Positions 56,128-64,000 of a stretch of 64,000 bases of DNA are shown here, in pieces. Both the position numbers and the translations under genes were made by a program. The stretch's first letter is position 1. Every line of letters begins with the position of its first letter. A model generated the notes under the pieces. It saw only the letters and a program-made list of their open reading frames with translations, had not been told where the DNA came from and ran no database searches. This stretch comes from DSNY01 sp964539745 (GTDB lineage Bacteria > Pseudomonadota > Gammaproteobacteria > Burkholderiales > Burkholderiaceae_F): assembly GCA_964539745.1 (NCBI GenBank), contig CAZIJU010000009.1, forward strand, positions 1-64,000, in the 5' to 3' direction.

Positions 56128-57591
56128 ATGAGCATCGGGCTGTATACGACGGCGCAGTTACGAGCGATCGAAGCGGATGCGCAGGCGACGCTGCCTCCGG
56201 CGACGTTGATGCAGCGGGCCGGCCGAGCGGCCGCAGCGTGCATCGACGCCCGGTACGGCGCCGCGCGCGAGGTGCTGATCGTCTGCGGTCCGGGCAACAA
56301 CGGCGGCGACGGTTTTGCCTGCGCGGCCGAGCTGGCGGCGCGCGGGCACTCGGTCGCATGCGTTGCGCTCGCCGAATCGACGACCGACGACGCGCGTGCC
56401 GCGCGCGCCGCCTGGAAGGCGAACGGCGGACGCTTGTTGCTGGAGCTGCCGGCCGATCCGCGCTGTGACGTCATCGTCGATGCGATGTTCGGCATCGGGC
56501 TCGGACGCCCGTTGACCGGCCGCTATTTCGACACCGCCCGCTGGATCGAGTCGCAAGCGGCCGCCGTCGTCGCGCTCGACGTGCCGAGCGGACTCGACGC
56601 CGATCGCGGCACGTGGATCGGCGGCGTGGCGGGGGTGCGCGCGGACGTGACCTGCACCTTTCTCGGCGCGAAGCCCGGCCTGTACACCGCGGACGGCTGC
56701 GACGCGGCCGGCGAAGTCGTCGTCGACATGCTAGGCGTCGATGCGCCTGAAACGGACGGTGCTCTCGCCCAACCCGATCAGTTCGAGACGCTGCTCGCAA
56801 GGCGGCCACGCAATACGCACAAGGGCTCGTTCGGAAGCGTCGCCGTCGTCGGCGGAGGTGCTGGCATGATCGGTGCGCCGCTGCTGGCGGCGCGCGCCGC
56901 GCTGCGGCTCGGCGCCGGCCGCGTTTACGTCGATTGCATTGGCGCGCCGGAGCTGCGCTTCGATCCGGCGCAGCCCGAGTTGATGTTTCGCGGGCTCGAA
57001 TCGCTCGGCGACGTCGATGCGATCGTCGTCGGCTGCGGGCTCGGAACGGACGCTGCGGCGGCCGATGCGCTCGGCGCCGCGTTCGAGCGCTCGGTGCCGC
57101 TCGTCGTCGACGCGGACGGCCTGAATCTGCTTGCGGACCGCGCGCGCTTTGCCGGGGTCTTCGAAGCGCATGCAGCGGCCCGAGTGTTGACGCCCCATCC
57201 GCTCGAAGCGGCGCGCCTGCTCGGCACGAGTGCGAAAGAAGTCCAGGCCGATCGCGTCGCCGCGGCGTGCGCGCTGGCGCGGCAGACGGTGTCGATCGTC
57301 GTGCTCAAGGGCGCCGGAACGATCATCGTGCATCCCGCGGGGCGCTGGTGGATCAACCCGACCGGCGGCCCCGCGCTCGCCACGGCGGGCACGGGCGACG
57401 TGCTGGCCGGCATGATCGGCGCATTCATCGCGCAGGGCATCGAGCCGATCCAGGCCGCGCTCGGCGCAGCATGGTTGCACGGGCGGGCGGCCGACGAATA
57501 CGGCGGCGATTTGGGGCTCGTCGCGGGCGAGCTGGCCCCCGGCGCGGCGCGCGCGCTGGTGCGCCTACGCGGGCAGCGCACCCAGGCCTGA
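56128..57591 (+). CDS. nnr: Bifunctional NAD(P)H-hydrate epimerase / ADP-dependent dehydratase
   Basis: Encodes 487 residues. Repairs hydrated NADH/NADPH. N-terminal YjeF_N epimerase (about 1-205): VLIVCGPGNNGGDGFACAAEL, DVIVDAMFGIGLGRP and LDVPSGLDADRG. C-terminal carbohydrate-kinase-like dehydratase (about 220-487): HKGSFGSVAVVGGGAGMIGAPLLAARAALR, LTPHPLEAARL and ATAGTGDVLAGMI. Its 3' end overlaps the convergent ybbA gene by 27 bases. Confidence 0.95.
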   Translation: MSIGLYTTAQLRAIEADAQATLPPATLMQRAGRAAAACIDARYGAAREVLIVCGPGNNGGDGFACAAELAARGHSVACVALAESTTDDARAARAAWKANGGRLLLELPADPRCDVIVDAMFGIGLGRPLTGRYFDTARWIESQAAAVVALDVPSGLDADRGTWIGGVAGVRADVTCTFLGAKPGLYTADGCDAAGEVVVDMLGVDAPETDGALAQPDQFETLLARRPRNTHKGSFGSVAVVGGGAGMIGAPLLAARAALRLGAGRVYVDCIGAPELRFDPAQPELMFRGLESLGDVDAIVVGCGLGTDAAAADALGAAFERSVPLVVDADGLNLLADRARFAGVFEAHAAARVLTPHPLEAARLLGTSAKEVQADRVAAACALARQTVSIVVLKGAGTIIVHPAGRWWINPTGGPALATAGTGDVLAGMIGAFIAQGIEPIQAALGAAWLHGRAADEYGGDLGLVAGELAPGAARALVRLRGQRTQA

Positions 57592-58275
57592 CTCGGCCCG
57601 GATCCGTCCGGCGTGTAGCTCGACGCGGCGGCTGCACAGCGCAGCGATCTCGGGGTCGTGCGTGACCAGCACGAGCGTGGAGCCGCGCTCGCGATTCAGT
57701 TCGAAGATCAGCTTGATCACCGCCGCCCCGGTGCGCGCATCCAGGCTTCCGGTCGGTTCGTCGGCCAGCAGGATCGGCGGCCGGCCAACGAAGGCGCGCG
57801 CCAGCGCCACGCGCTGCTGCTCGCCGCCCGACAGGTACTTCGGATAGTGCGAAAGGCGCTCGGCCAGCCCGACGCGCTCGAGCAGCGCGCGCGCCGCGTC
57901 GAGCGGCGCCTGCCCGTCCGGCGCACGACCCGCGAGCTCCAGCGGCAGCATCACGTTCTCGAGCGCGGTCAGATGCGGCAGAAGCTGGAACGACTGAAAG
58001 ACGAAGCCGATCCGCTCGGCGCGCACGCGCGCGCGGCCATCCTCGTCGATCGCGAAGAGATCCTGCCCGAACAGGCGGACCGTGCCGCGCGTCGGGACGT
58101 CGAGTCCGGCCAGCAGCCCCAGCAGCGTCGACTTGCCTGAACCGGACGCGCCGACGATCGCGACCGTTTCGCCGGGTTCGATGATCAGGTTGATATCATC
58201 CAAGATCGTCAGGCTTCCCGTGGCGTCCTGCACGATCTTGGTCAGCCCTTCGGCTTCGAGCGCGTTGCTCTTCAT
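57565..58275 (-). CDS. ybbA: ABC transporter ATPase (YbbA/LolD type)
   Basis: Encodes 236 residues: Walker A IVGASGSGKSTLLGLLAG, Q-loop FQSFQLLPHLTALENVMLP, signature YLSGGEQQRVALARAF, Walker B ILLADEPTGSLDARTG and VTHDPEIAALC. It is divergent from tesA, the same pair as ybbA/tesA in E. coli, but the FtsX-like permease YbbP that normally follows is absent: downstream is nnr, convergent and overlapping by 27 bases. A permease must be encoded elsewhere, or the operon has lost it. Confidence 0.9.
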   Translation of the reverse strand: MKSNALEAEGLTKIVQDATGSLTILDDINLIIEPGETVAIVGASGSGKSTLLGLLAGLDVPTRGTVRLFGQDLFAIDEDGRARVRAERIGFVFQSFQLLPHLTALENVMLPLELAGRAPDGQAPLDAARALLERVGLAERLSHYPKYLSGGEQQRVALARAFVGRPPILLADEPTGSLDARTGAAVIKLIFELNRERGSTLVLVTHDPEIAALCSRRVELHAGRIRAESGLGALPA

Positions 58276-58299
58276 CGGCGACTCGGGGGCGCATCCGTG

Positions 58300-58938
58300 A
58301 TGAGATTTGGAAGATTCGCGCGGCGCTGGTTGGCCGGCGTTGCGTTGCTTCTCGCTGGCTGCGCGGTCGCTGCGGCGCAGGGGCCGGTCGTTCTCGTGCT
58401 GGGCGACAGCCTTTCGGCCGAATACGGTCTGCAGCGCGACACCGGCTGGGTCAAACTGCTCGCTGATCGACTCGCGCGGGACGGCGCGAAGTATACCGTC
58501 GTGAACGCGAGCATCAGCGGGGAAACAACGCACGGCGGAAGAACGCGACTGCCCGCGCTACTGAAGCAGCACCGCCCGTCAATCGTCGTGATCGAGCTCG
58601 GCGCGAATGACGGCCTGCGCGGACTGCCGCTCGCCGCGATGCGCGACAATCTGGTCGCGATGATCGATGCGAGCCGCTTTGCCGGAGCGCGCGTGCTGCT
58701 GATCGGTGTTCGCATGCCGCCAAATTACGGGCGCGACTATGCCGATCGATTCGCTGCGACGTTCAGCGAACTGGCGCGCCAGCGCAAGGTCGCGCTTGCG
58801 CCTTTCCTGCTCGACGGCTTCGCCGACCGGCTTGAGTACTTCCAGAGCGACCGCATCCACCCGAACGAAAAGGCGCAACCGTTGATGCTCGACAACGTCT
58901 GGCCGCACCTGAAGCCGCTGCTCGCGGCGCAACGCTGA
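58300..58938 (+). CDS. tesA: GDSL-type arylesterase / lysophospholipase TesA-like
   Basis: Encodes 212 residues (a GTG at 58297 directly before the ATG would add one). Signal or lipoprotein-like N-terminus (LAGVALLLAGCAVAAAQ), GDSL motif VLGDSLSAEYG with nucleophile Ser37, GETTHGG, ELGANDGLRGLP and the C-terminal Asp-His DRIHPNEKAQ. TesA is a periplasmic multifunctional esterase/thioesterase. Only 24 bases separate its start from that of ybbA. mnmH starts 2 bases after the stop. Confidence 0.92.
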   Translation: MRFGRFARRWLAGVALLLAGCAVAAAQGPVVLVLGDSLSAEYGLQRDTGWVKLLADRLARDGAKYTVVNASISGETTHGGRTRLPALLKQHRPSIVVIELGANDGLRGLPLAAMRDNLVAMIDASRFAGARVLLIGVRMPPNYGRDYADRFAATFSELARQRKVALAPFLLDGFADRLEYFQSDRIHPNEKAQPLMLDNVWPHLKPLLAAQR

Positions 58939-58939
58939 C

Positions 58940-60016
58940 ATGGACTATCGCCCGCCGATCGCCTGCAACGAGGCGCTCGCGCAGCTTGCTCGGTTCGACG
59001 CGATCCTCGATGTGCGCAGTCCGGGCGAATTCGCCGAGGATCACATTCCCGGCGCACTGAACGTTCCCGTGCTCGACGACGCCGAGCGCGCCGAAGTCGG
59101 TACGCTGCACAAGCAGGTCTCGGCGTTCGCTGCGCGCCGGCGCGGCGCCGTTCTCGTCGCCCGCAACGTCGCGCGGCACGTCGAAACGCTGTTTTGCAAC
59201 AAACCGCGCGAATGGCGGCCGCTCGTTTACTGCTGGCGCGGTGGTGCGCGCAGTGCCGCGATGACGCACGTGCTGGCGCGCATCGGCTGGCCTGCCCGCC
59301 AGCTCGAAGGCGGCTACCGCGCGTACCGCCGCGCCGTCGTCGCGGCGCTACAGACGCTGCCGTCGCAGTTCGACTTTCAAGTGATCTGCGGAACCACCGG
59401 AAGCGGCAAGAGCCGGTTGCTCGTGCAACTCGCGCGCGCCGGCGCGCAGGTGCTCGATCTCGAACGGCTCGCGCAGCACCGCGGATCGGTGCTCGGCGGG
59501 CTGCCGGCACAGCCGCAGCCGACGCAGAAGACGTTCGAGACGCGCATCTGGTGGACGCTGCGCTCGTTCGATCCGCAGCGGTCGGTATTCGTCGAATCGG
59601 AGAGCCGCAAGGTCGGCGACCTGCGGGTGCCGGACGCGCTGATCGAGAGGATGCGCGCCGCACACTGCGTGCGAATCGAGCTGCCGCTTGCCGAGCGCGT
59701 GCGCCTGCTGCGCGACGAATACATGCACTTCGAGGCGGACCCGCAAGCGCTGTTCGCGCAGCTCGACTGTCTCGCGCCGCTGCACGGCCGCGAGCGAATC
59801 GAAAGCTGGAAGGAGCTCGCGCGGCGGGGGCAGTGGGAAGCGCTCGTCGAACGTCTGCTCGTCGAACACTACGACCCTGCATATCTGCGGTCGATCCGGC
59901 GCAACTTCGGTCGCATCGACGCAGCGCCGACCGTGCGGCCGGCGAGCGCATCGGAAACGGACTACGCCGCGCTGGCGCACGCGCTGGCGGCGGAGTATGG
60001 CGCGGCCGCCCGTTGA
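58940..60016 (+). CDS. mnmH: tRNA 2-selenouridine synthase
   Basis: Encodes 358 residues. N-terminal rhodanese domain (about 12-135) with catalytic Cys98 in LVYCWRGGARS and the FDAILDVRSPGEFAEDHIPGA start; then a P-loop domain with VICGTTGSGKSRLL (151-158 GTTGSGKS), VFVESESRKVGDLRVP and RIELPLAERVRLLRDEY. Geranylates and then selenates 2-thiouridine at tRNA position 34. Its presence implies the genome also has SelD for selenophosphate, though not in this window. Stop is 25 bases from the convergent ppiD. Confidence 0.94.
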   Translation: MDYRPPIACNEALAQLARFDAILDVRSPGEFAEDHIPGALNVPVLDDAERAEVGTLHKQVSAFAARRRGAVLVARNVARHVETLFCNKPREWRPLVYCWRGGARSAAMTHVLARIGWPARQLEGGYRAYRRAVVAALQTLPSQFDFQVICGTTGSGKSRLLVQLARAGAQVLDLERLAQHRGSVLGGLPAQPQPTQKTFETRIWWTLRSFDPQRSVFVESESRKVGDLRVPDALIERMRAAHCVRIELPLAERVRLLRDEYMHFEADPQALFAQLDCLAPLHGRERIESWKELARRGQWEALVERLLVEHYDPAYLRSIRRNFGRIDAAPTVRPASASETDYAALAHALAAEYGAAAR

Positions 60017-60041
60017 TCGCCGCGCGGCGCCGCAGCGCGCT

Positions 60042-61973
60042 TCACTTCTTCGCGGGGTCGCCGGCGGCACCCGCCGATTTCAGCGTCGGATCGACGACCT
60101 GCGCCTTGTGCTTGCGCTTGAGCGAGGCCAGGTACGCGAGATCGTCGGCCGCGCCCGCCTGCTGCTGCCACGTGCGCTGCTGGAGCCGGCGCCGCTCAGG
60201 ATCGGGTTTGTCGGGCAGTTGCGCCGAAACGACCTGGAACAAGGCGTAGACACCGCCGTCGAGCTCGGCGCCGACGAACGCAGGCAGCTGGTCGGCGGGC
60301 GCCTGCATGATCGCGCGGATCGCAGCAGGCGGCAGACCTTCGGGCGCCGCGCGGCTCACCGTACGTATCGCGGAAAAGCCCGCGTCGCTCGGCGACTTGC
60401 GCAGGCTTTCGAGCTTGGCCGCGCCGGCCTCGCGCGCCAGACGGGCCGCTTCCTGCCGCTCGAGGCGGGCGCGGATCTGATCGCGCACTTCGGCAAGCGG
60501 ACGCAGCGTGGCCGGACGGTGCTCGACGACGCGCGCCGACACGAATGTGTTCGGTGCGACTTCGATTGCCTCCGTGTTGCGCCTCTTTGCGACCGCGTCT
60601 TCCGAAAAGAGTGCCTGGATGACCCGCGGCGTTAAGACTTGCGGCGCGCCCGGTTTCGCCGGAACGCCTTCGCGCGTCAGATTGTCGGCTGTCTGGATTC
60701 GCAGCCCGAGCTTGTCGGCGACCGGTTTCAGACTGTCGGACTGCTCGTAGACGGTATTGGTGAACTGCTCGACCGCTTCTGCGAACTTCTTCTGCGCGTG
60801 TTGCCGCCGGAATTCGCGCTCGATGTCGGCACGAACGTCCTCGAAGGGCTTGTACGTCGCCGGCTTGACTTCGTCGACGCGGATGATGTGGAAGCCGAAG
60901 TCGGTCTCGACGACGTCGCTGATTTCGCCCGGCTTGAGCTTGAACGCGACATCCTCGAACGGCTTGACCATCATGTTGCGGCCGAAGAATCCGAGGTCGC
61001 CGCCCTTGGCGGCCGAACCGGGGTCCTTGGAAAACTCGCGCGCCAGCTTCGCGAAGTCGCCCGGATTTCTGCGCAGTTGAGCGAGCAGCTCCTCAGCCTT
61101 CCTGCGGGCGCCCGCCTTGTCGCTCGCGCTGCCGCCCTCGCCCGCGGTAACCAGGATGTGGCTCGCGCGGCGCTCCTCCGGCTGGCCGTACGCCGCTCTG
61201 TTCTGCTCGTAGTATGCCCTGAGTTCCGCTTCGGGCGCTGCGATCTGCGCGGCGATGTCATCGAGCGTGAGCACGACGTACTCGGCTTTGACGCTCTCGG
61301 GCGTCTCGAACTCGCGTCGATTCGCCGCGTAGTAGGCAGCGATCGATTCGTCGCTCACTTTGACGCGGTCCGCGAAGTCCTCGGGGCGAAAGCGCAGTTC
61401 GCGCACCGCACGCTGCTCCTCGCCGATGCGAAAGAGGCGCCCGAGGACGGCGTTCGGAAGCAGCGCCGAGTCGGCGACGGCTTGCAGGAGCGTTTGCCTG
61501 ACCAGATCGTCCCGCACGCGCTGCTCGAAGGCCTGCTCGCTGAGCGCCTGCGCGGCAAGGAGCGTTTTATAGCGCTCGTAGTCGAACTTGCCGTCGCGCT
61601 GGAACGCGGGCACTGACGCGATCACCTCGCGCAGCCGCTCCTCCGTGGCCACGACATGCTCGGTCGTCGCCTCGAGCGCGAGCGCGCGCTCGGAAAGCAG
61701 CGCGTCGAGCGTGGCCGCGCGTGCTTCAGGCGTGTCGAACAGCTTGGCATCGAAGTTGTCGCCGAACATCTGGCGCAGCTGCGCGATGCGCTCGCGCTGC
61801 GCTGCCTCGAGCTCCTGCGCCGAAACCGGCTTGCCGGCGATGCGCGCGACCGCGTTTTCGCCCTCGATGAAGCGGTTGTAGCCCTGGATGCCGAAAAAAA
61901 CGAACGACGGGAAGATCAGCACCAGCATGAAGAACATCAGCCAGCGACGATGGGAGCGGATTGACTCGAACAT
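60042..61973 (-). CDS. ppiD: Membrane-anchored periplasmic chaperone PpiD
   Basis: Encodes 643 residues. One N-terminal membrane helix (RRWLMFFMLVLIFPSFVFFGI), a SurA_N-like segment with helical repeats, a parvulin domain about residues 270-365 (ASHILVTAGEGG, GGDLGFFGRNMMVKPFEDVAF, TDFGFHIIRVDEV), and a long C-terminal region with a second degenerate parvulin fold. It is downstream of hupB and two tRNA genes, the order seen in many proteobacteria. Presumed to help secreted proteins at SecYEG. Confidence 0.94.
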   Translation of the reverse strand: MFESIRSHRRWLMFFMLVLIFPSFVFFGIQGYNRFIEGENAVARIAGKPVSAQELEAAQRERIAQLRQMFGDNFDAKLFDTPEARAATLDALLSERALALEATTEHVVATEERLREVIASVPAFQRDGKFDYERYKTLLAAQALSEQAFEQRVRDDLVRQTLLQAVADSALLPNAVLGRLFRIGEEQRAVRELRFRPEDFADRVKVSDESIAAYYAANRREFETPESVKAEYVVLTLDDIAAQIAAPEAELRAYYEQNRAAYGQPEERRASHILVTAGEGGSASDKAGARRKAEELLAQLRRNPGDFAKLAREFSKDPGSAAKGGDLGFFGRNMMVKPFEDVAFKLKPGEISDVVETDFGFHIIRVDEVKPATYKPFEDVRADIEREFRRQHAQKKFAEAVEQFTNTVYEQSDSLKPVADKLGLRIQTADNLTREGVPAKPGAPQVLTPRVIQALFSEDAVAKRRNTEAIEVAPNTFVSARVVEHRPATLRPLAEVRDQIRARLERQEAARLAREAGAAKLESLRKSPSDAGFSAIRTVSRAAPEGLPPAAIRAIMQAPADQLPAFVGAELDGGVYALFQVVSAQLPDKPDPERRRLQQRTWQQQAGAADDLAYLASLKRKHKAQVVDPTLKSAGAAGDPAKK

Positions 61974-62005
61974 GGCGGGCGTGTACGAAAGCGTTGGCAG
62001 GCCCG

Positions 62006-62032
62006 AAAAAAAGGGCGAACTCGCGTTCGCCC
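62006..62032 (-). terminator. Intrinsic terminator behind the tRNA genes
   Basis: On the minus strand GGGCGAAC-GCGA-GTTCGCCC followed by seven T (62012-62006). It ends the tRNA-Val/tRNA-Asp transcript before ppiD. Confidence 0.88.
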
Positions 62033-62047
62033 TTTCTTGTCGGATCT

Positions 62048-62124
62048 TGGCGGAGTGGACGGGACTCGAACCCGCGACCCCCGGCGTGACAGGCCGGTAT
62101 TCTAACCGACTGAACTACCACTCC
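62048..62124 (-). tRNA. tRNA-Asp (GTC)
   Basis: The 77-base cloverleaf GGAGTGG acceptor, TAGTTCAGTCGGTTAGAA D-region, anticodon loop CTGTCAC (GTC), TTCGAGTC T-loop and an encoded CCA end (62050-62048). Strongly matches bacterial tRNA-Asp. Confidence 0.96.
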
Positions 62125-62155
62125 TCATGTCGACTGCCGTTCGATCGCTGCGGAC

Positions 62156-62231
62156 TGGTGGGTGCTGAGAGGTTCGAACTCCCGACCTACGCCTTGTAAG
62201 GGCGCCGCTCTACCAACTGAGCTAAGCACCC
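62156..62231 (-). tRNA. tRNA-Val (TAC)
   Basis: 76-base cloverleaf with acceptor GGGTGCT, D-arm TAGCTCAGTTGGTAGAGC, anticodon loop CTTACAA (TAC), T-loop TTCGAACC and encoded CCA. Lies 31 bases upstream of tRNA-Asp and downstream of hupB on the same strand. Confidence 0.96.
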
Positions 62232-62276
62232 TCTTGCACTCGCGCTACACCGACCCGGCAGTTGGCAGCAAGGGCG

Positions 62277-62549
62277 TCAGTTTACTGCATCCTTTAACGC
62301 CTTGCCAGCGCGGAACTTCGGAACCCTCGCCGCTTTGATCTTGATCGATGCGCCGGTGCGCGGGTTGCGACCGGTGCGCGCAGCGCGCTTGCCGACCGCA
62401 AACGTCCCGAAACCGACGAGCGTGACCGAATTCCCTTTCTTCAACGACGCGCGAATTCCGCCGACGACAGCCTCCAATGCGCGCCCCGCCGCGGCTTTCG
62501 ATATGTCAGCCTGCTTGGCGATGTGCTCGATCAATTCACTCTTGTTCAC
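62277..62549 (-). CDS. hupB: DNA-binding protein HU-beta
   Basis: Encodes 90 residues with a GTG start (NKSELIEHIAKQADISKAAAGRAL) and GAGGGGG ribosome site 8 bases before it; the frame continues upstream but that part does not match the family. The DNA-binding arm is conserved: GFGTFAVGKRAARTGRNPRTG. Ends GKALKDAVN. It is directly downstream of lon, as in E. coli. Has its own promoter candidate at 62662-62690. Confidence 0.97.
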   Translation of the reverse strand: MNKSELIEHIAKQADISKAAAGRALEAVVGGIRASLKKGNSVTLVGFGTFAVGKRAARTGRNPRTGASIKIKAARVPKFRAGKALKDAVN

Positions 62550-62661
62550 TGAAAACCCCCTCGTGAGTTGCTCGTAAACGAGTTCTTCAAACGGATGCGG
62601 CGTCGTGTTCGGCGCGTGCTCCAACGCACCGTTGCCGTAACTGGAGCGAGTGCGGAATCGT

Positions 62662-62690
62662 ATTCAACCGCGCGGGTCTGGCAGTGTCAA
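62662..62690 (-). promoter_or_regulatory. hupB promoter
   Basis: On the minus strand TTGACA (62690-62685), 17 bases, then TTGAAT (62667-62662). The -35 is consensus; the -10 is 4 of 6. Leaves a leader of about 105 bases. The rest of the lon-hupB spacer (62550-62764) shows no gene. Confidence 0.65.
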
Positions 62691-62764
62691 GCGAGTGAAC
62701 CCGCACGATCGCGCACGAACGACGCTGCGGCGTCCGTGCGCGCGTGCGTCGTGCTTGGTCCGCT

Positions 62765-64000
62765 TCAGTGCTTCACGAAGTCGCCGGTCGCCGCGGGTGC
62801 CGGCGTCACCGGCGCGGCGACGACGGCGCCGTCCTCGTCAACGAGCGGTGTCGGCTGCCGCTGCAGCGCGATCTCGAGCACCTTGTCGATCCACTTCACC
62901 GGGATGATCTCAAGGCGGTTCTTCACGTTGTCGGGGATCTCCGCGAGATCCTTGACGTTTTCCTCCGGAATCAGCACGGTCTTGATGCCGCCGCGGTGTG
63001 CAGCCAGAAGCTTCTCCTTCAGGCCGCCGATCGCGAGCACTTCGCCGCGCAGCGTGATCTCGCCGGTCATCGCCACATCCGGACGGACCGGGATGCCGGT
63101 GAGCGTCGACACCAAGGCGGTGGTGATCGCGATTCCCGCGCTCGGCCCGTCTTTCGGCGTGGCGCCTTCGGGCAGGTGGATGTGCACGTCGCTCTTCTCG
63201 AAGACCTCGTCCCTGATGCCGAGCCGGCGCGCGCGGCTGCGTACGACCGAGCGCGCGGCCTCGACCGACTCCTTCATAACGTCCCCGAGCGATCCCGTGC
63301 GGATGATGTTGCCCTTGCCCGGCATCACCGCGGCCTCGATCGTCAGCAGTTCGCCGCCGACCTCCGTCCACGCGAGTCCCGTGACCTGGCCGATCTGCGC
63401 CTCCTTCTCGGCAACGCCGAAGGTGTAGCGCCGTACGCCGAGGAACTTGTCCAGGTTGCGAGGCGTCACCCTCACCTTGCCGCCGTCTTTCTTGAGCAGC
63501 GCGTTCTTGACGACCTTGCGGCAGATTTTCGACAGTTCGCGCTCGAGCGCGCGCACACCGGCCTCGCGCGTGTAATAACGCACGATGTCGCGGATCGCGG
63601 CTTCGGAGACCTCCAGCTCGTCGCGCTTGACCCCGTTGTTACGCATCTGTTTCGGCAACAGGTAGCGCAGCGCGATGTTGACCTTCTCGTCCTCCGTGTA
63701 CCCCGACAGACGGATCACCTCCATCCGGTCGAGCAGCGGCGGCGGGATGCTCATCGTGTTGGCGGTGGCGACGAACATCACGTCCGAAAGGTCATAGTCG
63801 ACCTCGACGTAGTGATCGACGAAGGTATGGTTCTGCTCCGGATCGAGCACCTCTAGAAGGGCCGAAGACGGGTCGCCGCGGAAGTCCTGCCCCATCTTGT
63901 CGACTTCGTCGAGCAGGAACAGCGGATTGCGTACGCCGACCTTGGCGAGGTTCTGCAGGATCTTGCCGGGCATCGACCCGATGTAGGTTCGGCGATGGCC
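62765..64000 (-). CDS. lon: ATP-dependent Lon protease, C-terminal part
   Basis: The gene runs off the right edge; 411 residues of the C-terminus are seen. GHRRTYIGSMPGKILQ and NPLFLLDEVDKMG are the Walker B region of the AAA+ module, VMFVATANTM is sensor 1, and GVRALERELSKICRKV is the sensor 2 area. Protease domain: GLAWTEVGGELL, then GPSAGIAITTALVS with the catalytic Ser, and GGLKEKLLAAHRGGIKTVLIP holding the catalytic Lys. A Pro/Ala-rich tail (TPAPAATGDFVKH) ends the protein. Followed by hupB. Confidence 0.97.
   Translation of the reverse strand, partial: GHRRTYIGSMPGKILQNLAKVGVRNPLFLLDEVDKMGQDFRGDPSSALLEVLDPEQNHTFVDHYVEVDYDLSDVMFVATANTMSIPPPLLDRMEVIRLSGYTEDEKVNIALRYLLPKQMRNNGVKRDELEVSEAAIRDIVRYYTREAGVRALERELSKICRKVVKNALLKKDGGKVRVTPRNLDKFLGVRRYTFGVAEKEAQIGQVTGLAWTEVGGELLTIEAAVMPGKGNIIRTGSLGDVMKESVEAARSVVRSRARRLGIRDEVFEKSDVHIHLPEGATPKDGPSAGIAITTALVSTLTGIPVRPDVAMTGEITLRGEVLAIGGLKEKLLAAHRGGIKTVLIPEENVKDLAEIPDNVKNRLEIIPVKWIDKVLEIALQRQPTPLVDEDGAVVAAPVTPAPAATGDFVKH

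Overview
The window is high-GC (about two thirds G+C by eye), densely coded DNA from a proteobacterium, most likely a betaproteobacterium of the Burkholderiales type. Supporting points are the order lon-hupB-tRNA-ppiD, divergent smpB / ratA-rnfH next to guaBA, the mltG-tmk-holB-pilZ-tatD operon, the yciB-bolA-parvulin operon, and the abundance of LIV (branched-chain amino acid type) and TRAP uptake genes. No phage, CRISPR array or complete transposase gene was seen. Most of the window is chromosomal housekeeping.

Layout. 1-480: start of a symporter-type sensor kinase and a small membrane partner. 660-2660: smpB with decayed copies of its own 3' end, then ratA-rnfH. 2390-6420: a palindromic insertion, a DUF4124 gene, guaB and guaA. 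6480-11770: an orphan ABC importer (fused permease plus ATPase), a TadA deaminase with an extra N-terminal domain, and an LD-carboxypeptidase. 11970-14590: hybrid histidine kinase facing a LuxR-type regulator. 14710-20070: purT, then tatD, pilZ, holB, tmk and mltG on the minus strand. 20130-22280: ygfZ, a DUF4936 gene and an NRDE gene. 22290-25900: acetyltransferase, YbgC thioesterase and M16 protease. 25950-39920: a minus-strand catabolic cluster (acyl-CoA synthetase, LivKHMGF importer, FadB-like enzyme, two SDRs, thioesterase, quinone-type reductase, epoxide-hydrolase-like enzyme). 40100-41810: yciB, bolA and a parvulin. 41940-47990: outer-membrane barrel, purL and an HDOD protein. 48080-57590: 5-oxoprolinase, divergent TRAP dctPQM, D-amino acid dehydrogenase and Nnr repair enzyme. 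57560-64000: ybbA/tesA, mnmH, ppiD, two tRNAs, hupB and the 3' part of lon.

How the genes work together. The 26-40 kb cluster reads as uptake, CoA activation and beta-oxidation of an organic acid; its substrate cannot be read from sequence. The 48-57 kb block reads as import and breakdown of an amino-acid-derived carboxylate. guaBA, purT and purL serve purine synthesis; mltG, holB, tmk, pilZ and tatD form a cell-wall/replication/surface operon.

The most unusual signal lies between the genes. Two different palindromic, transposase-less elements (2392-2661 and 37801-38279) are each flanked by CTAG, and in both cases that CTAG contains the TAG stop codon of the adjoining gene or genes. The LIV operon has a different palindromic element in nearly every wide spacer. 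The smpB 3' end has been copied twice more, the copies being separated by a double-hairpin repeat that recurs in the LIV operon. These look like small parasitic or structural repeats that have spread into places where they do not break reading frames.
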